From NCBI RefSeq assembly GCF_014224355.1, contig NZ_VNWP01000001.1:186001-250000 (forward strand): DNA of 64,000 bases. The letters are read 5' to 3'. The stretch comes from Synechococcus sp. BSA11S. GTDB lineage: Bacteria > Cyanobacteriota > Cyanobacteriia > PCC-6307 > Cyanobiaceae. The translations under genes were made by a program, and so were the position numbers. The notes below the pieces were generated by a model. That model had not been told where the DNA came from. It made no database searches and worked only from the letters and a program-made list of their open reading frames with translations. Position 1 is the first letter of the stretch, and each line of letters starts with the position of its first letter. Positions 47,918-56,821 of the stretch are shown here, piece after piece.

Positions 47918-47989
47918 TGGGCCGTCGCCAAGTGGTAAGGCAGCGGGTTTTGGTCCCGCCATTCCTAGGTTCGAATCCTAGCGGCCCAG
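47918..47989 (+). tRNA. tRNA-Gln (TTG)
   Basis: A 72-nt tRNA. Acceptor TGGGCCG pairs with CGGCCCA, discriminator G. The anticodon stem GCGGG/CCCGC encloses TTTTGGT, giving TTG for glutamine. The T arm is AGGTTCGAATCCT. It ends 17 bp before the HAD gene. Confidence 0.95.
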
Positions 47990-48006
47990 TTCTGAGAGAT
48001 TTCTGT

Positions 48007-48756
48007 GTGGCCCCCGGCCCTCTGCTGGTGTTCGACTTCGACGGCGTACTCGTCGACGGCATGGCGGAGTACTGGTGGGCGGCCCGCCAGGCGGCCCTGA
48101 GGCTGTCTCCGGATCTGCCCCTTCCCGAGCAGGCTCCCGCCGCCTTCGCCCGGCTGCGCCCGCTGATCCACAAGGGGTGGGAGATGGTGCTGGTGGCCGC
48201 GGAGCTCGCCCGCCATCCCAGCGCCCTCAGTGCCCCTGGCGTCGCTTACGACCAGGCCCTGCCTCTGGCCCTGGCCCACTGGGGCTGGAGCCCGCCGATC
48301 CTGCAGTCCACGCTCGAGGATGTGCGCCGGGAGGCGATCCATGCGGATCGCTCCCACTGGCTGGCGTTGCACCGGCCTTATCCAGGAGTGCCGCAACGGC
48401 TGCGGGCCCTGGCGGCGGAGAGGGCCGACTGGGCCGTGCTCACCACCAAGGGCGGCGACTTCGCCAGGGAGCTGCTGGCGGCCCAGGACCTTGTCCCCCT
48501 GCAAACCTTCGGCCACGAGGACGGCACCAAGCCCGAGGTGCTGCTGCGCCTGCTTGCCCTGCAGCGTCCGCTCTGGTTCATCGAAGACCGCCGAGCCACC
48601 CTCGAGGCCGTTCGGGCCACCGCAGGCCTCGAGGCCGTGCGTTGCTTTCTCGTGAGCTGGGGCTATCTCGGCCCCCGGGATCTGGCCGATCTGCCCGAGG
48701 GCCTGACGGTGCTGGAACCGACGGCCTTCGCCGCCCCCTTGGCGGAGTGGCCCTGA
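48007..48756 (+). CDS. HAD-family hydrolase
   Basis: 249 residues when started at the GTG at 48007; the longer open frame upstream would read through the tRNA-Gln gene. LLVFDFDGVLVDGMAEYWWA is HAD motif I with both Asp residues. WAVLTTKGGDFARELLAA supplies the Thr and Lys of motifs II-III, and PLWFIEDRRATLEAVRATAG the acidic motif IV. A helical cap lies between. The substrate is unknown; phosphoglycolate- or nucleotide-phosphatase-like roles are possible. It ends about 155 bp before recA. Confidence 0.85.
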   Translation: MAPGPLLVFDFDGVLVDGMAEYWWAARQAALRLSPDLPLPEQAPAAFARLRPLIHKGWEMVLVAAELARHPSALSAPGVAYDQALPLALAHWGWSPPILQSTLEDVRREAIHADRSHWLALHRPYPGVPQRLRALAAERADWAVLTTKGGDFARELLAAQDLVPLQTFGHEDGTKPEVLLRLLALQRPLWFIEDRRATLEAVRATAGLEAVRCFLVSWGYLGPRDLADLPEGLTVLEPTAFAAPLAEWP

Positions 48757-48764
48757 CCCGTTAG

Positions 48765-48778
48765 CGTACGCCTGTACT
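48765..48778. promoter_or_regulatory. candidate LexA (SOS) box upstream of recA
   Basis: CGTACGCCTGTACT matches the cyanobacterial LexA consensus RGTAC-NNN-D-GTWC-B at every position except the first (C for R). It lies 134 bp before the recA ATG, within the intergenic gap. The half-sites GTAC/GTAC are separated by GCCT. It would place recA under LexA repression if this organism has LexA. Confidence 0.6.
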
Positions 48779-48911
48779 AATCTCGGGGCGTACGGGTCGT
48801 CGCCCTGATACATCCGACGGCTTTGGTGGCACCTGTAGCTGTGAGGCCGCAGGACGACATCCCCTTCAGGGTCCGTCCCTTTCCGGCCTGTTCCTTCATC
48901 CTCCACTGACC

Positions 48912-50102
48912 ATGCCTGCCGACCCCAAGAGCACCGATCTCAGGTCCGCCCAGCCCCGTTCCGCGAGCGCCGCGACATCCTCGGGCGCCGCCGGTGCCGC
49001 CGAGCGCGACAAGGCCCTCAACCTGGTGCTGGGCCAGATCGAGCGGAACTTCGGCAAGGGCTCGATCATGCGCCTGGGGGATGCGTCCCGGATGCGGGTG
49101 GAAACGATGTCCACCGGGGCGCTCACCCTGGATCTCGCCCTTGGTGGCGGCTATCCCAAAGGGCGGGTGGTGGAGGTGTACGGGCCGGAGAGTTCCGGCA
49201 AGACCACCCTCACCCTCCATGCCATCGCCGAGGCCCAGCGCCGCGGCGGGGTGGCCGCTTTCGTGGATGCCGAGCATGCGCTCGATCCGGTCTATGCCGC
49301 CGCCCTCGGCGTCGATGTGGAGAATCTGCTGGTGTCGCAGCCCGACACCGGTGAGATGGCCCTGGAGATCGTTGATCAGCTGGTGCGTTCCGCTGCGGTC
49401 GATATCGTCGTGGTCGACTCGGTGGCGGCCCTGACCCCCCGCGCCGAGATTGAGGGGGAGATGGGCGACCTGGCTGTCGGCAGCCAGGCCCGACTGATGA
49501 GCCAGGCGATGCGCAAGATCACCGGCAACATCGGCAAGTCGGGCTGCACGGTGATCTTCCTCAACCAGCTGCGTCAGAAGATCGGCGTCACCTATGGCAA
49601 TCCTGAAACCACCACCGGTGGCAACGCTCTCAAGTTCTATGCCTCCGTGCGGCTCGACATCCGTCGCATCCAGACCCTCAAGCGCGGCACGGAGGAATAC
49701 GGCATCCGCGCCAAGGTGAAGGTGGCCAAGAACAAGGTGGCTCCCCCGTTTCGCATTGCCGAATTCGACATTCTCTTTGGCCGTGGCATCAGCACCCTGG
49801 GCTGCGTCCTCGACCTGGCCGAGGAAACCGGTGTGGTGATCCGCAAGGGAGCCTGGTACAGCTATGGCGGCGACAACATCGGACAGGGGCGTGACAACAC
49901 CATCACCTGGCTGGAGCAGAACGCCACGCAAAAGGAACAGATCGAGGCGGAGGTCCGGCAGAAGCTCACGGAGGGAGCTGATGTCACCGCCAATTCGATG
50001 AAACCGCTGGCGGAGGCTGCCGCCAAGCTGGCGACTTCCAGTGGAGCAGGCGAGCCGAAGGCCCCAGCCGGTGGTTCTGTGCTTGAGGCTGCCTCCCGCT
50101 GA
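48912..50102 (+). CDS. recA: recombinase RecA
   Basis: 396 residues. RecA forms filaments on single-stranded DNA, drives strand exchange and stimulates LexA cleavage. Walker A is GPESSGKT (91-98); [20 protein letters not shown] and [20 protein letters not shown] (loop L2 region) are complete. About 35 Ser/Ala-rich residues precede the usual N-terminus. The C-terminal tail is Ala-rich rather than strongly acidic. A LexA-like box precedes it and a hairpin (50145-50168) follows. Confidence 0.98.
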   Translation: MPADPKSTDLRSAQPRSASAATSSGAAGAAERDKALNLVLGQIERNFGKGSIMRLGDASRMRVETMSTGALTLDLALGGGYPKGRVVEVYGPESSGKTTLTLHAIAEAQRRGGVAAFVDAEHALDPVYAAALGVDVENLLVSQPDTGEMALEIVDQLVRSAAVDIVVVDSVAALTPRAEIEGEMGDLAVGSQARLMSQAMRKITGNIGKSGCTVIFLNQLRQKIGVTYGNPETTTGGNALKFYASVRLDIRRIQTLKRGTEEYGIRAKVKVAKNKVAPPFRIAEFDILFGRGISTLGCVLDLAEETGVVIRKGAWYSYGGDNIGQGRDNTITWLEQNATQKEQIEAEVRQKLTEGADVTANSMKPLAEAAAKLATSSGAGEPKAPAGGSVLEAASR

Positions 50103-50131
50103 ACGGCCTGACGGTGAGCTGGATCTCTTGA

Positions 50132-50509
50132 TCAGCTCAGAGGAGCCCCAAGCTTCTTGGCTTGGGGCGGTTCGCTGGTGTCAGGGCTTGCCGCAACAGG
50201 CTGGGACTCTTGCAGAAACGTGGCCACCCGCTGCAGTTCCTGGATGGCCTCGGCACCTTCCAGCTTCACCAGTTCGCAGCCGTTGCGCGATTCAACCCAG
50301 CTGATGCCGAAATCGGAGACAAGAAAGCGGACCATGTGGGCATCCCCGAGGTCGGCCACGAAGGACGCTCCATGGCCATCACGGCCATCACCGCAGACAT
50401 AGCAGGTGGCCACAAGGCCCTTTCGCTGCAGGCTGCTGGCCAGGGCCTGCAGGCTCATCACCAGATCCAGCACCACGGAGCGGTACTGCTCAGCGAGGCG
50501 GGGAAACAT
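50132..50509 (-). CDS. DUF1815 family protein
   Basis: A 125-residue protein starting MFPRLAEQYRSVVLDLVMSL at 50509, typical of DUF1815, a small cyanobacterial family. QRKGLVATCYVCGDGRDGHG and FLVSDFGISWVESRNGCELV are conserved-looking blocks with two Cys. It is probably soluble. The last 30 residues are a variable Pro/Ala tail. An earlier Met would overlap the DUF2839 gene. Function unknown. It converges on recA with a 29-bp gap. Confidence 0.8.
   Translation of the reverse strand: MFPRLAEQYRSVVLDLVMSLQALASSLQRKGLVATCYVCGDGRDGHGASFVADLGDAHMVRFLVSDFGISWVESRNGCELVKLEGAEAIQELQRVATFLQESQPVAASPDTSEPPQAKKLGAPLS
50145..50168. terminator. hairpin between recA and DUF1815
   Basis: An 8-bp stem GCCCCAAG/CTTGGGGC with an 8-nt loop lies 43 bp after the recA stop, inside the end of the convergent DUF1815 gene. 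No T run follows on either strand. It may help end recA transcription, but it is not a classic intrinsic terminator. Confidence 0.35.
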
Positions 50510-50595
50510 CGGCCAGCTCTGTAGTTTGAGCGATCCTAAGGTTTTCTTCCACTTTCTGCCAGCTCTTGAGGCTCTGTGGGCAAAGGCGCACCCGA

Positions 50596-50841
50596 TCAGT
50601 CGGCGAGGGTCCACCAGCCGGCGGCCGGTCCGATGAATCGCACCGTCACCCAGAACAGCACCAGAGCCGCGATCCCCACCCAGGCCCCCCGGGTGGACAC
50701 CTCAACGAAACGGTCGGCCTGGCGGCGGGTCAGCGGAAGCCAGGGGGCCAGCCGGGGGGAGCTCTCCTGAGCAGCGCCGGGCTTGTTCTGTGGCCCTCGG
50801 GGTGGCAATCCCTGCTCCGTGCGACGTCTGGCCTCTCCCAT
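50596..50841 (-). CDS. DUF2839 family membrane protein
   Basis: An 81-residue protein starting MGEARRRTEQGLPPRGP. The C-terminal half has one membrane helix with DRFVEVSTRGAWVGIAALVL and FIGPAAGWW, which is the DUF2839 pattern, a small family confined to cyanobacteria and plastids as far as I know. Function unknown. The Met at 50841 is chosen because the family starts there. It lies between DUF1815 and the DinG-like gene on the same strand. Confidence 0.82.
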   Translation of the reverse strand: MGEARRRTEQGLPPRGPQNKPGAAQESSPRLAPWLPLTRRQADRFVEVSTRGAWVGIAALVLFWVTVRFIGPAAGWWTLAD

Positions 50842-50910
50842 GCTTCTCGGCGTCATCCTGGCGGCCACCAGGCTACGGGCTGCTCCTCGACCTCTTCAGC
50901 CCTGCTGTCC

Positions 50911-52344
50911 TCACGGCGGCAGCAGACGCTGCAGGGCCACCCATGGTTCAAGAGCGCTGAGCACCTGCTGCCCCCAGCTGCGGCTGCGCAGGCGTCCGTC
51001 CAGCACCGCCAGCCGCCCGCCGCCCCGACGCAGCCCAGCCAGTGCCAGCTGCAGACGGGTCATGGCCTCCGGCAGCAGCAGCTCTCTGAACCAGTCGTGG
51101 CCGGCCTGGCGCAGCCGGGTGACCCGGGCCTCCGTGAGGGGATCTTCGAGACTGGCGATCGGCAGAGGTCCGACGATCACCTGACGGGGCAGCGGCAGGC
51201 GCCCCTGGTGCTCCAGCCACCACACCCAGCCGCAACAGATCACTCCATTGCTCTCGGGGGCCGTGGTCTCGTGGCCCACCCTGCGGCCGAATTCCGCCGC
51301 CAGGGCGCTGGCGAGGCTGAGCCGCTGGGGAAGCTCGTCCACCAGCACGATCGTCAGTCCGCTCTGGCCGAGCACGAGCCGTCTGCAGTGATCGAGCAGA
51401 TGGGTGCCGAAGTGGGGGCTGTTGGGGAAGGGTTGCCCCAGGGGCGCATAGAGCGGCAAAGGGTCGCAGAGGGGCGGATCCGCCAGGTTCACGCTCACCT
51501 GCGGAGTGATGCCCGCCAGGCTGTCGCTGCGCCCGAACTGGCCCACCAGCACGGCGCCGCGGTTGTGCAGCAGGCCATCCATGGCCTCCAGGGGCTCCAG
51601 GGGCTGGCGGTGCAACTGCCACTGCAACAGGTCCCGGTCCACGCTGGCCCAGCTGGTCCAGCTGGGTCCGGCGGCGGCCCTCCAGAGTTCCCAGGGTTCC
51701 GGCAGAGGCCCGAGCAACGCCAGCAGATGCCGGAGGGGGGCTTCCTCTTCGGGGCTGATCGGCACCAGACCCGAGGGTGTGGGCGGATGGGCGAAGATCC
51801 GCCGGCTCATGCGTTCATGCAGGGTCAGCAGGCTGGGTTCGGCACTGGGAAGAACCCGTCGCAGACGCTCCCAGTCGCTGTTGTCGAGGGAGCGATCCAG
51901 GGACTGGCGCAGCTGATGGTGCAGCCGTTCGGCCTCCGGCACGACCAGCTGCCGCTCCCCCAGCTCATTCCTGCGCCAGGCCCGTTCCAGTTCAGCGTGG
52001 CTGAGCAGCCAGAGAAGGGATTCCGCTGGTGCAGCGGTGGGCCCTTCCCAGCAGGGGAGGTGCAGGCCCACGGCCCTCAGCCTTGGCATCTCCACCTGCT
52101 GGAGGCGGCGCCGCAGCGGATCACTCGCCACCAGGGCGAGAGGAGCCTCGCTCAGGGCCAGGGGCACCAGCAGCCCCACCAGCCAGTCGGGGTCACTGCC
52201 CGGGGCCAGGCGCACGAGGGTGTGATCGCTGCGCCGCAGACTGCGCGCCACCAGCCGGCTCATGGTCAGATGGTGAGGCCAGCGGATGCCCCCCTCCTGA
52301 TGCAGGAGCTGTTTGAGCTGCTGGTGGGCGCGGGCTTCCAACAT
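50911..52344 (-). CDS. DinG-like protein with degenerate helicase motifs
   Basis: 477 residues. The C-terminal half resembles DinG/XPD-type helicase domain 2: GVICCGWVWWLEHQGRLPLP, LPIASLEDPLTEARVTRLRQ and DWFRELLLPEAMTRLQLALA, then RLAVLDGRLRSRSWGQQVL. The N-terminal part should hold a Walker A loop, but the matching place reads HTLVRLAPGSDPDWLVGLLV (about 41-60), with no GKT. The QxxGRxxR motif VI is also altered. ATP-driven unwinding therefore looks unlikely; a structural or regulatory role is possible. It is divergent from tyrA with a 43-bp spacer. Confidence 0.7.
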   Translation of the reverse strand: MLEARAHQQLKQLLHQEGGIRWPHHLTMSRLVARSLRRSDHTLVRLAPGSDPDWLVGLLVPLALSEAPLALVASDPLRRRLQQVEMPRLRAVGLHLPCWEGPTAAPAESLLWLLSHAELERAWRRNELGERQLVVPEAERLHHQLRQSLDRSLDNSDWERLRRVLPSAEPSLLTLHERMSRRIFAHPPTPSGLVPISPEEEAPLRHLLALLGPLPEPWELWRAAAGPSWTSWASVDRDLLQWQLHRQPLEPLEAMDGLLHNRGAVLVGQFGRSDSLAGITPQVSVNLADPPLCDPLPLYAPLGQPFPNSPHFGTHLLDHCRRLVLGQSGLTIVLVDELPQRLSLASALAAEFGRRVGHETTAPESNGVICCGWVWWLEHQGRLPLPRQVIVGPLPIASLEDPLTEARVTRLRQAGHDWFRELLLPEAMTRLQLALAGLRRGGGRLAVLDGRLRSRSWGQQVLSALEPWVALQRLLPP

Positions 52345-52387
52345 CGCGGAATCGTAGGAAGGTGGGGCGAGTGGGCCCGTACCAGTG

Positions 52388-53257
52388 ATGACAACCCTCT
52401 GGCGTGAGCGACCGGTGGGGGTGGTGGGTCTCGGGCTGATCGGCGGCTCGATCGGGCTGGACCTGATGGCTCTGGGCCTTGATGTGCGTGGGCTGGTTCA
52501 TCGCCAGGCCACGGCGGAGCGGGCCCGGCAGCGGGGCCTGGCCCGCCAGGTGAGCACCGATCCAGCGGTGCTCACAGACTGCGCGCTGGTGCTGCTGGCC
52601 TTGCCGCTCGACCAGTTGCTTGAGCCCTCCCGGGACCTGCTGGCGGCTCTGCCGCCGGGGGCGGTGATCGCGGATCTGGCCTCGGTGAAGGCGCCGGTGC
52701 TGGCGGCCTGGGAGCCGCTGGTTCCCCGCTTCGTGGCAACCCATCCGATGGCTGGCACCGCCGAGGCCGGGGTCGAGGCCGGCCTGCCCAACCTGTTCCG
52801 CGGCCGCCCCTGGGTGGCCACCCCCACGACCCACACCGACCGTGAAGCGCTCGGGCAGATGCGCGCCCTGGCGGGCGCCCTCGGGGGCCATTGGCTGGAA
52901 TGCGACGCCCATTCCCACGACCGGGCTGTGGCCCTGATCTCCCACCTGCCTGTGTTGGTGGGCGCGGCCCTGCTGCGGGCGGCGGAGCGGGGGGCTGAGG
53001 TGCCGCCTGCTGAAGGGCTGCCGCAACTGGTGCGTGCCCTGGCCTCCAGTGGCTTCGCCGACACCACCCGGGTGGGCGGCGGCAACCCGGAGCTGGGCGC
53101 TCTGATGGCGCGCAGCAACCGCAAGGCCTTGGCAGAAGCCCTGGGGCAGTACCGGCTGGCCCTCGACGGCCTTGAAGAACTGCTTCTGCGGGACGACTGG
53201 GTCGGGCTGCTCCGGGAACTGGAGGGCTGCCGCGATCTCAGACCTGAGTTTCTCTGA
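52388..53257 (+). CDS. tyrA: prephenate/arogenate dehydrogenase
   Basis: 289 residues. It oxidatively decarboxylates prephenate or arogenate to the tyrosine precursor; cyanobacterial enzymes usually prefer arogenate with NADP. The dinucleotide fold is VGVVGLGLIGGSIGLDLMAL (about 10-29). VATHPMAGTAEAGVEAGLPN carries the catalytic His. ALISHLPVLVGAALLRAA and a helical C-terminal domain follow. No ACT domain is present. A GTG precedes the ATG; the ATG at 52388 is preferred. Confidence 0.92.
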   Translation: MTTLWRERPVGVVGLGLIGGSIGLDLMALGLDVRGLVHRQATAERARQRGLARQVSTDPAVLTDCALVLLALPLDQLLEPSRDLLAALPPGAVIADLASVKAPVLAAWEPLVPRFVATHPMAGTAEAGVEAGLPNLFRGRPWVATPTTHTDREALGQMRALAGALGGHWLECDAHSHDRAVALISHLPVLVGAALLRAAERGAEVPPAEGLPQLVRALASSGFADTTRVGGGNPELGALMARSNRKALAEALGQYRLALDGLEELLLRDDWVGLLRELEGCRDLRPEFL

Positions 53258-53287
53258 GCCACCGGCCCGGGAGCCAGGGCCAGGGCT

Positions 53288-54892
53288 TCAGGGGACGCGC
53301 AGGTTCCTGCCCCGTCCCTGCAGCAGTTGCCTGCAGGCCATCAACGCCGAGAGACTCACACCTGCGGTGCCTTCCCCGGGGTGGATGCTGTCGCCGCAGA
53401 GCCAGAGCCCCGGCAGGGGGGTGCGGCTGGCCAGGCCGAACGGCCCGAAGCGGGAGGGATGCTGGCCAAGCCCCCCCACGAAGCCGAAGGGCCGCCCGGT
53501 CCAATGGGCAAATCCCCGGGGTGTCGCCAATTCCGCGTGGCGCCAGGCTGTCGCGCTCACCCCCAGGTTCCGCTCCAGACCGGCCTGGATCAGGCCCATG
53601 GCCTTCCCCTTGGCCTGGTTGTAGGCCTTTCTCTCCAGGGCCAGCCAGGGGCGAGCGGGCGTGAAGACGCTGGCGATCACCGTGGCCTGCCCTGCCGGCG
53701 CCCGCCCGTCACCTTCCCGGCTCACCGACAGGAAGAGCGAACCGGGATCATCCCAGTCGATCTGCAGGTGGGCCGGACACTCCGCTGGCAGCAGAGCCCG
53801 TTCGACGGCCCCATAGAACACCAGGGCCCCGCTGGGGTCTGGGAAGCCGTTGATCCGGCGGCGGTAGGCGTCAGGCATGGCCTCTCCCAGCAGATCGGCC
53901 AGGCTCTGGGGAGGCAGGGCCACCACCACATCCCGGCAGGAGACGCTGAAGGGGCGCCGACCTGGCCCCTGTCCGCCCACGCTCCAGAGCTTCGGGCTGG
54001 GGTCCGCCTCGGAGCCAGAGCCGCCCTCCGTTTCCGCCCGCTGCAGACTCAACGCCCGATGGCCCAGGCGCAGGTGGCCGCCATGGGCGCGCAGGGCGGT
54101 TTCAAGGCTTGTGCTCAGGGCCTGCATCGAACCCTGGAGGTGCCACAGGCCCAGGGGGGCCTGAGCCATGGTCAGCACACTGGCGCCGTAGAGGGCGGCT
54201 GTGCCCGCCGCCGGTTCCTGGGAATAGAGGCGGAGCTGCAGATCGAGGAAACGCCGCAGGCGACGATCCCCCGCGCAGCCGCTCAGGCGCAGCAGGTCGG
54301 CCACGCTGGCGAAGGCGAGCGCCGAACTGGCGAGATTGGCGGGCCTCAGTGCCCCCAGCAACTGCCTCAGATCCCAGAGGCTGCGGGGAGGCAGCACCGG
54401 ATCGCGCCGGGCAAACGACCAGTTGGCATCATGCAGGGTGGCGCACAGGGTCCAGAAGGGTTCGCTGCCGGGGAACTGGCGCTGCCTCTCCCGGCGCCAG
54501 CGTTCGGGATCCCTCCAGAGCCTGATGGGAGGCTGGCCGTCGCCCAGATCCACCACACAGCCTGGATCGAGCGGGTTGGCCAGCGGCGGCTCGACCCCCA
54601 GATGGCGGAACAGACGTTCATGAATGCCGCCGGGTTCCAGCCCCGCCACCTGAGTGGCTCCCACATCGAAGACATAGGGGCCTCGGCGAAAGGTGCCGGC
54701 GCAGCCTCCGCTCTGGCTGTGGGCCTCCAGCAGCTGCACCGAGAGCCCTTCCCGGGCCAGCAGGGCGGCGGCGGTCAGCCCGGCGATGCCGCCGCCGATC
54801 ACCGCCACATCCAGCACCTGCACGGCCTTGATGGAGGAATCCAGGGGAGAAGGGCTGACGGCCAAGCGATGGGCGACAGGGGCAGCCGGCAT
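53288..54892 (-). CDS. crtD: CrtD-type carotenoid desaturase (C-3',4')
   Basis: 534 residues of the phytoene-desaturase-like FAD oxidoreductase family. The FAD loop is [20 protein letters not shown] (about 30-50), then [20 protein letters not shown]. The C-terminal [20 protein letters not shown] closes the FAD site. The overall pattern fits cyanobacterial CrtD, which acts in myxoxanthophyll or related carotenoid glycoside synthesis; CrtH-like isomerase is the main alternative. The ATG at 54892 is chosen; a much longer open frame upstream lacks family features and covers the divergent gene. Confidence 0.8.
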   Translation of the reverse strand: MPAAPVAHRLAVSPSPLDSSIKAVQVLDVAVIGGGIAGLTAAALLAREGLSVQLLEAHSQSGGCAGTFRRGPYVFDVGATQVAGLEPGGIHERLFRHLGVEPPLANPLDPGCVVDLGDGQPPIRLWRDPERWRRERQRQFPGSEPFWTLCATLHDANWSFARRDPVLPPRSLWDLRQLLGALRPANLASSALAFASVADLLRLSGCAGDRRLRRFLDLQLRLYSQEPAAGTAALYGASVLTMAQAPLGLWHLQGSMQALSTSLETALRAHGGHLRLGHRALSLQRAETEGGSGSEADPSPKLWSVGGQGPGRRPFSVSCRDVVVALPPQSLADLLGEAMPDAYRRRINGFPDPSGALVFYGAVERALLPAECPAHLQIDWDDPGSLFLSVSREGDGRAPAGQATVIASVFTPARPWLALERKAYNQAKGKAMGLIQAGLERNLGVSATAWRHAELATPRGFAHWTGRPFGFVGGLGQHPSRFGPFGLASRTPLPGLWLCGDSIHPGEGTAGVSLSALMACRQLLQGRGRNLRVP

Positions 54893-54917
54893 GCTGGCAG
54901 GCCCGGCATGGCCCGCG

Positions 54918-55817
54918 ATGCGTGAACCCTGGGTGCGTTGGCTGGAGGAGACCCTGGGCCAGGACGTGGAACGGTGCCGCCCTGTGGGAGGTGGCTGCAG
55001 CCACAGGGCCTGGGCCCTGGATCTCGCCAATGGCGGCCGCCTGTTCGCCAAAACGAACCAGGCCGATCTCCTGCCCGTGCTGGAGGCGGAGCAGGAGGGG
55101 CTGATGGCGCTGGCCGCGGCCGCAGGCCCGGAGCTGGTGGTGCCCAGGCCCCTGCACTGCGCCCTGGCTGGTTCCCAGGCCCTGCTGGTGATGGAGTGGC
55201 TGGATCTGCGCGCAGGCGGATCTGAGCAGGTCTGGGCTGCCGCAGGGGCGGGGCTGGCGCGGCTGCATCGCCGCACGGCCTCCGAGGGGGGCGCCGGTTT
55301 CGGTTGGCCGCGCGACAACTACATCGGCAGCGCGCTTCAGGCCAACCGCTGGAACCCCGATTGGGGTCTGTTCTTCGCCCAACAGCGACTGGGCCCCCAG
55401 CTGACGCTCGCGGAGCGATCGGGCCGGTCGCTGCCTGGCAGCCAGCGGCTGCTGGAGTGCACTCCGCAGTGGTTGAACGGCCATGGAGCCGTTCCCTGCC
55501 TGGTGCACGGAGATCTCTGGGGAGGCAATGCCGCCGGCTTGTCCTCCAGCTCAGCCTCCCCGGGCTCAGCTGGGGTGGCTCTGTTCGATCCAGCCGTCTA
55601 CAGGGGTGACCGGGAAGTGGATCTGGCGATGGCCCATCTCTTCGGTGGCTTCCCGGCTGCTTTCTTCAGGGGTTACGAGCGGGAATGGCCCAGGCCCGAC
55701 GGTCACCGCCTTCGGCAGAAGCTCTATGACCTCTATCACCTGCTCAACCACGCCAATCTGTTCGGTGGTGGCTACTGGGGTCAGGCCCAGTCCCTGATCA
55801 CCGAGCTGGTGGGCTGA
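54918..55817 (+). CDS. fructosamine kinase family protein
   Basis: 299 residues with the aminoglycoside-phosphotransferase/fructosamine-3-kinase fold. [20 protein letters not shown] and [20 protein letters not shown] form the nucleotide lobe with its Lys. The catalytic loop is [13 protein letters not shown], and [20 protein letters not shown] gives the metal-binding Asp. Bacterial members repair sugar-glycated lysines by phosphorylation. An in-frame ATG at 54891 would extend it by nine residues and overlap the crtD start. It is divergent from crtD with only 25 bp between starts. Confidence 0.87.
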   Translation: MREPWVRWLEETLGQDVERCRPVGGGCSHRAWALDLANGGRLFAKTNQADLLPVLEAEQEGLMALAAAAGPELVVPRPLHCALAGSQALLVMEWLDLRAGGSEQVWAAAGAGLARLHRRTASEGGAGFGWPRDNYIGSALQANRWNPDWGLFFAQQRLGPQLTLAERSGRSLPGSQRLLECTPQWLNGHGAVPCLVHGDLWGGNAAGLSSSSASPGSAGVALFDPAVYRGDREVDLAMAHLFGGFPAAFFRGYEREWPRPDGHRLRQKLYDLYHLLNHANLFGGGYWGQAQSLITELVG

Positions 55818-55827
55818 GCCGGGGGCT

Positions 55828-56208
55828 TCAGCCGAGGTACTCCTGTCGCACGGACTGCAGACGGGAGACCACTGCGGAGCGCTTTTCACTGGTGCTGAGG
55901 TTCTTCCAGCTCCACTGGCCGACCACCACCAGGCCCAGCAGCTCCAGCAGACCCGGCACCACCGGCAGCAGGTTGATGGTGTCGAGCACGCCCTTGATCA
56001 ACACCTGGGCCACGATCACCACCAGCAGGATGCCGACACCCTTGCCGATCCGGCTGACCTGGGACCAGTCCACCTGATCCAGAGTCTGGTTGACCTTGGA
56101 GAGGATCTCGCCGTAGCGCTCACTGAAATTGGCGCCAGCTTCGCTCTCCGCCCATGTGGTGCCGCCCTCGGTGGTCGTCGGCTCCTGTTCGGTGGTTGCG
56201 TCGCTCAT
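55828..56208 (-). CDS. CAAD-domain (CURT1-like) membrane protein
   Basis: A 126-residue protein. After a polar, Thr/Glu-rich N-terminus it has an amphipathic stretch (SERYGEILSKVNQTLDQVD), two close membrane helices (about 56-75 and 80-98) and a basic C-terminal helix ending SRLQSVRQEYLG. This is the CAAD / CURVATURE THYLAKOID1 layout, which bends thylakoid membranes. The first two codons are TTG-ATG; the ATG at 56208 is chosen. It converges on the fructosamine-kinase gene with a 10-bp gap. Confidence 0.85.
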   Translation of the reverse strand: MSDATTEQEPTTTEGGTTWAESEAGANFSERYGEILSKVNQTLDQVDWSQVSRIGKGVGILLVVIVAQVLIKGVLDTINLLPVVPGLLELLGLVVVGQWSWKNLSTSEKRSAVVSRLQSVRQEYLG

Positions 56209-56254
56209 CAAAGGGGGGGCGATGGTGTGAGAGTCAAGGGCTCAAGGTATCGGC

Positions 56255-56770
56255 ATGGACAGCGGCTGGCCAGCGCGGCTTCTGGTTGATTCGCATCAGC
56301 TGACCGTTCTGCGGGCGGTGCTGACTGCCGCGGCGCCCCAGGAGGGATGTGCGCTGCTGCTCGGCGAGCCCACCCGTGGAAGGGCGCCGGCGCCGGCTGA
56401 CGCTGCATCACGGATTCATGCCATCTGGCCTTGCCTGAACGTCTGGTCGCGCCCTGAGCAGCGCCATGAGCGTTTCGCCATCGACCCCCGGGAGCAACTG
56501 CTGGCGCAGAAATGGGGTCGACTCCGGCGTTGGCAGGTGCTCGGCACGGCCCACAGCCATCCGGGTTCGGAAGCGATTCCTTCGACCACAGACCGCGCCT
56601 GGGCCTTCCCCCCGGCCCTGATGCTGATTCTCGGCGCCTCGGGCGAGCTGAGGGCCTGGTGGCTGGAGGAGCCGCCGGCGGCTCCTCGGGCCCTGCCGAC
56701 TGCCCGGGAACTGGATCTGGTCACGCCGGATGTCCGGCCATCACGGGGGGGCGAGGATTTGGGAGAGTAG
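56255..56770 (+). CDS. JAMM/MPN+ metallopeptidase (M67 family)
   Basis: 171 residues. The JAMM site is complete: Glu30 in QEGCALLLG, His100 and His102 in AHSHPGSEAIPSTTD, Ser110 and Asp113, fitting E...HxH-x7-S-x2-D. Bacterial M67 enzymes remove or process ubiquitin-like sulfur carriers; the Mycobacterium Mec+ protein, for example, releases cysteine from CysO. Directly downstream, 51 bp on, is a MoeZ-type E1/rhodanese, which supports that kind of role. No ubiquitin-like carrier gene is visible in the window. It is divergent from the CAAD gene. Confidence 0.85.
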   Translation: MDSGWPARLLVDSHQLTVLRAVLTAAAPQEGCALLLGEPTRGRAPAPADAASRIHAIWPCLNVWSRPEQRHERFAIDPREQLLAQKWGRLRRWQVLGTAHSHPGSEAIPSTTDRAWAFPPALMLILGASGELRAWWLEEPPAAPRALPTARELDLVTPDVRPSRGGEDLGE

Positions 56771-56821
56771 GGAGAGGGCTGCCCCGCGCGGTCCCTTCTG
56801 CGGCCCTTGGCCTTCTCGCCC

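Noticed and set aside
46076-47962. 628-codon open frame opposite ycf45
   Set aside because: Low-complexity Gly/His/Gln composition typical of an antisense shadow in GC-rich DNA; it also runs into tRNA-Gln.
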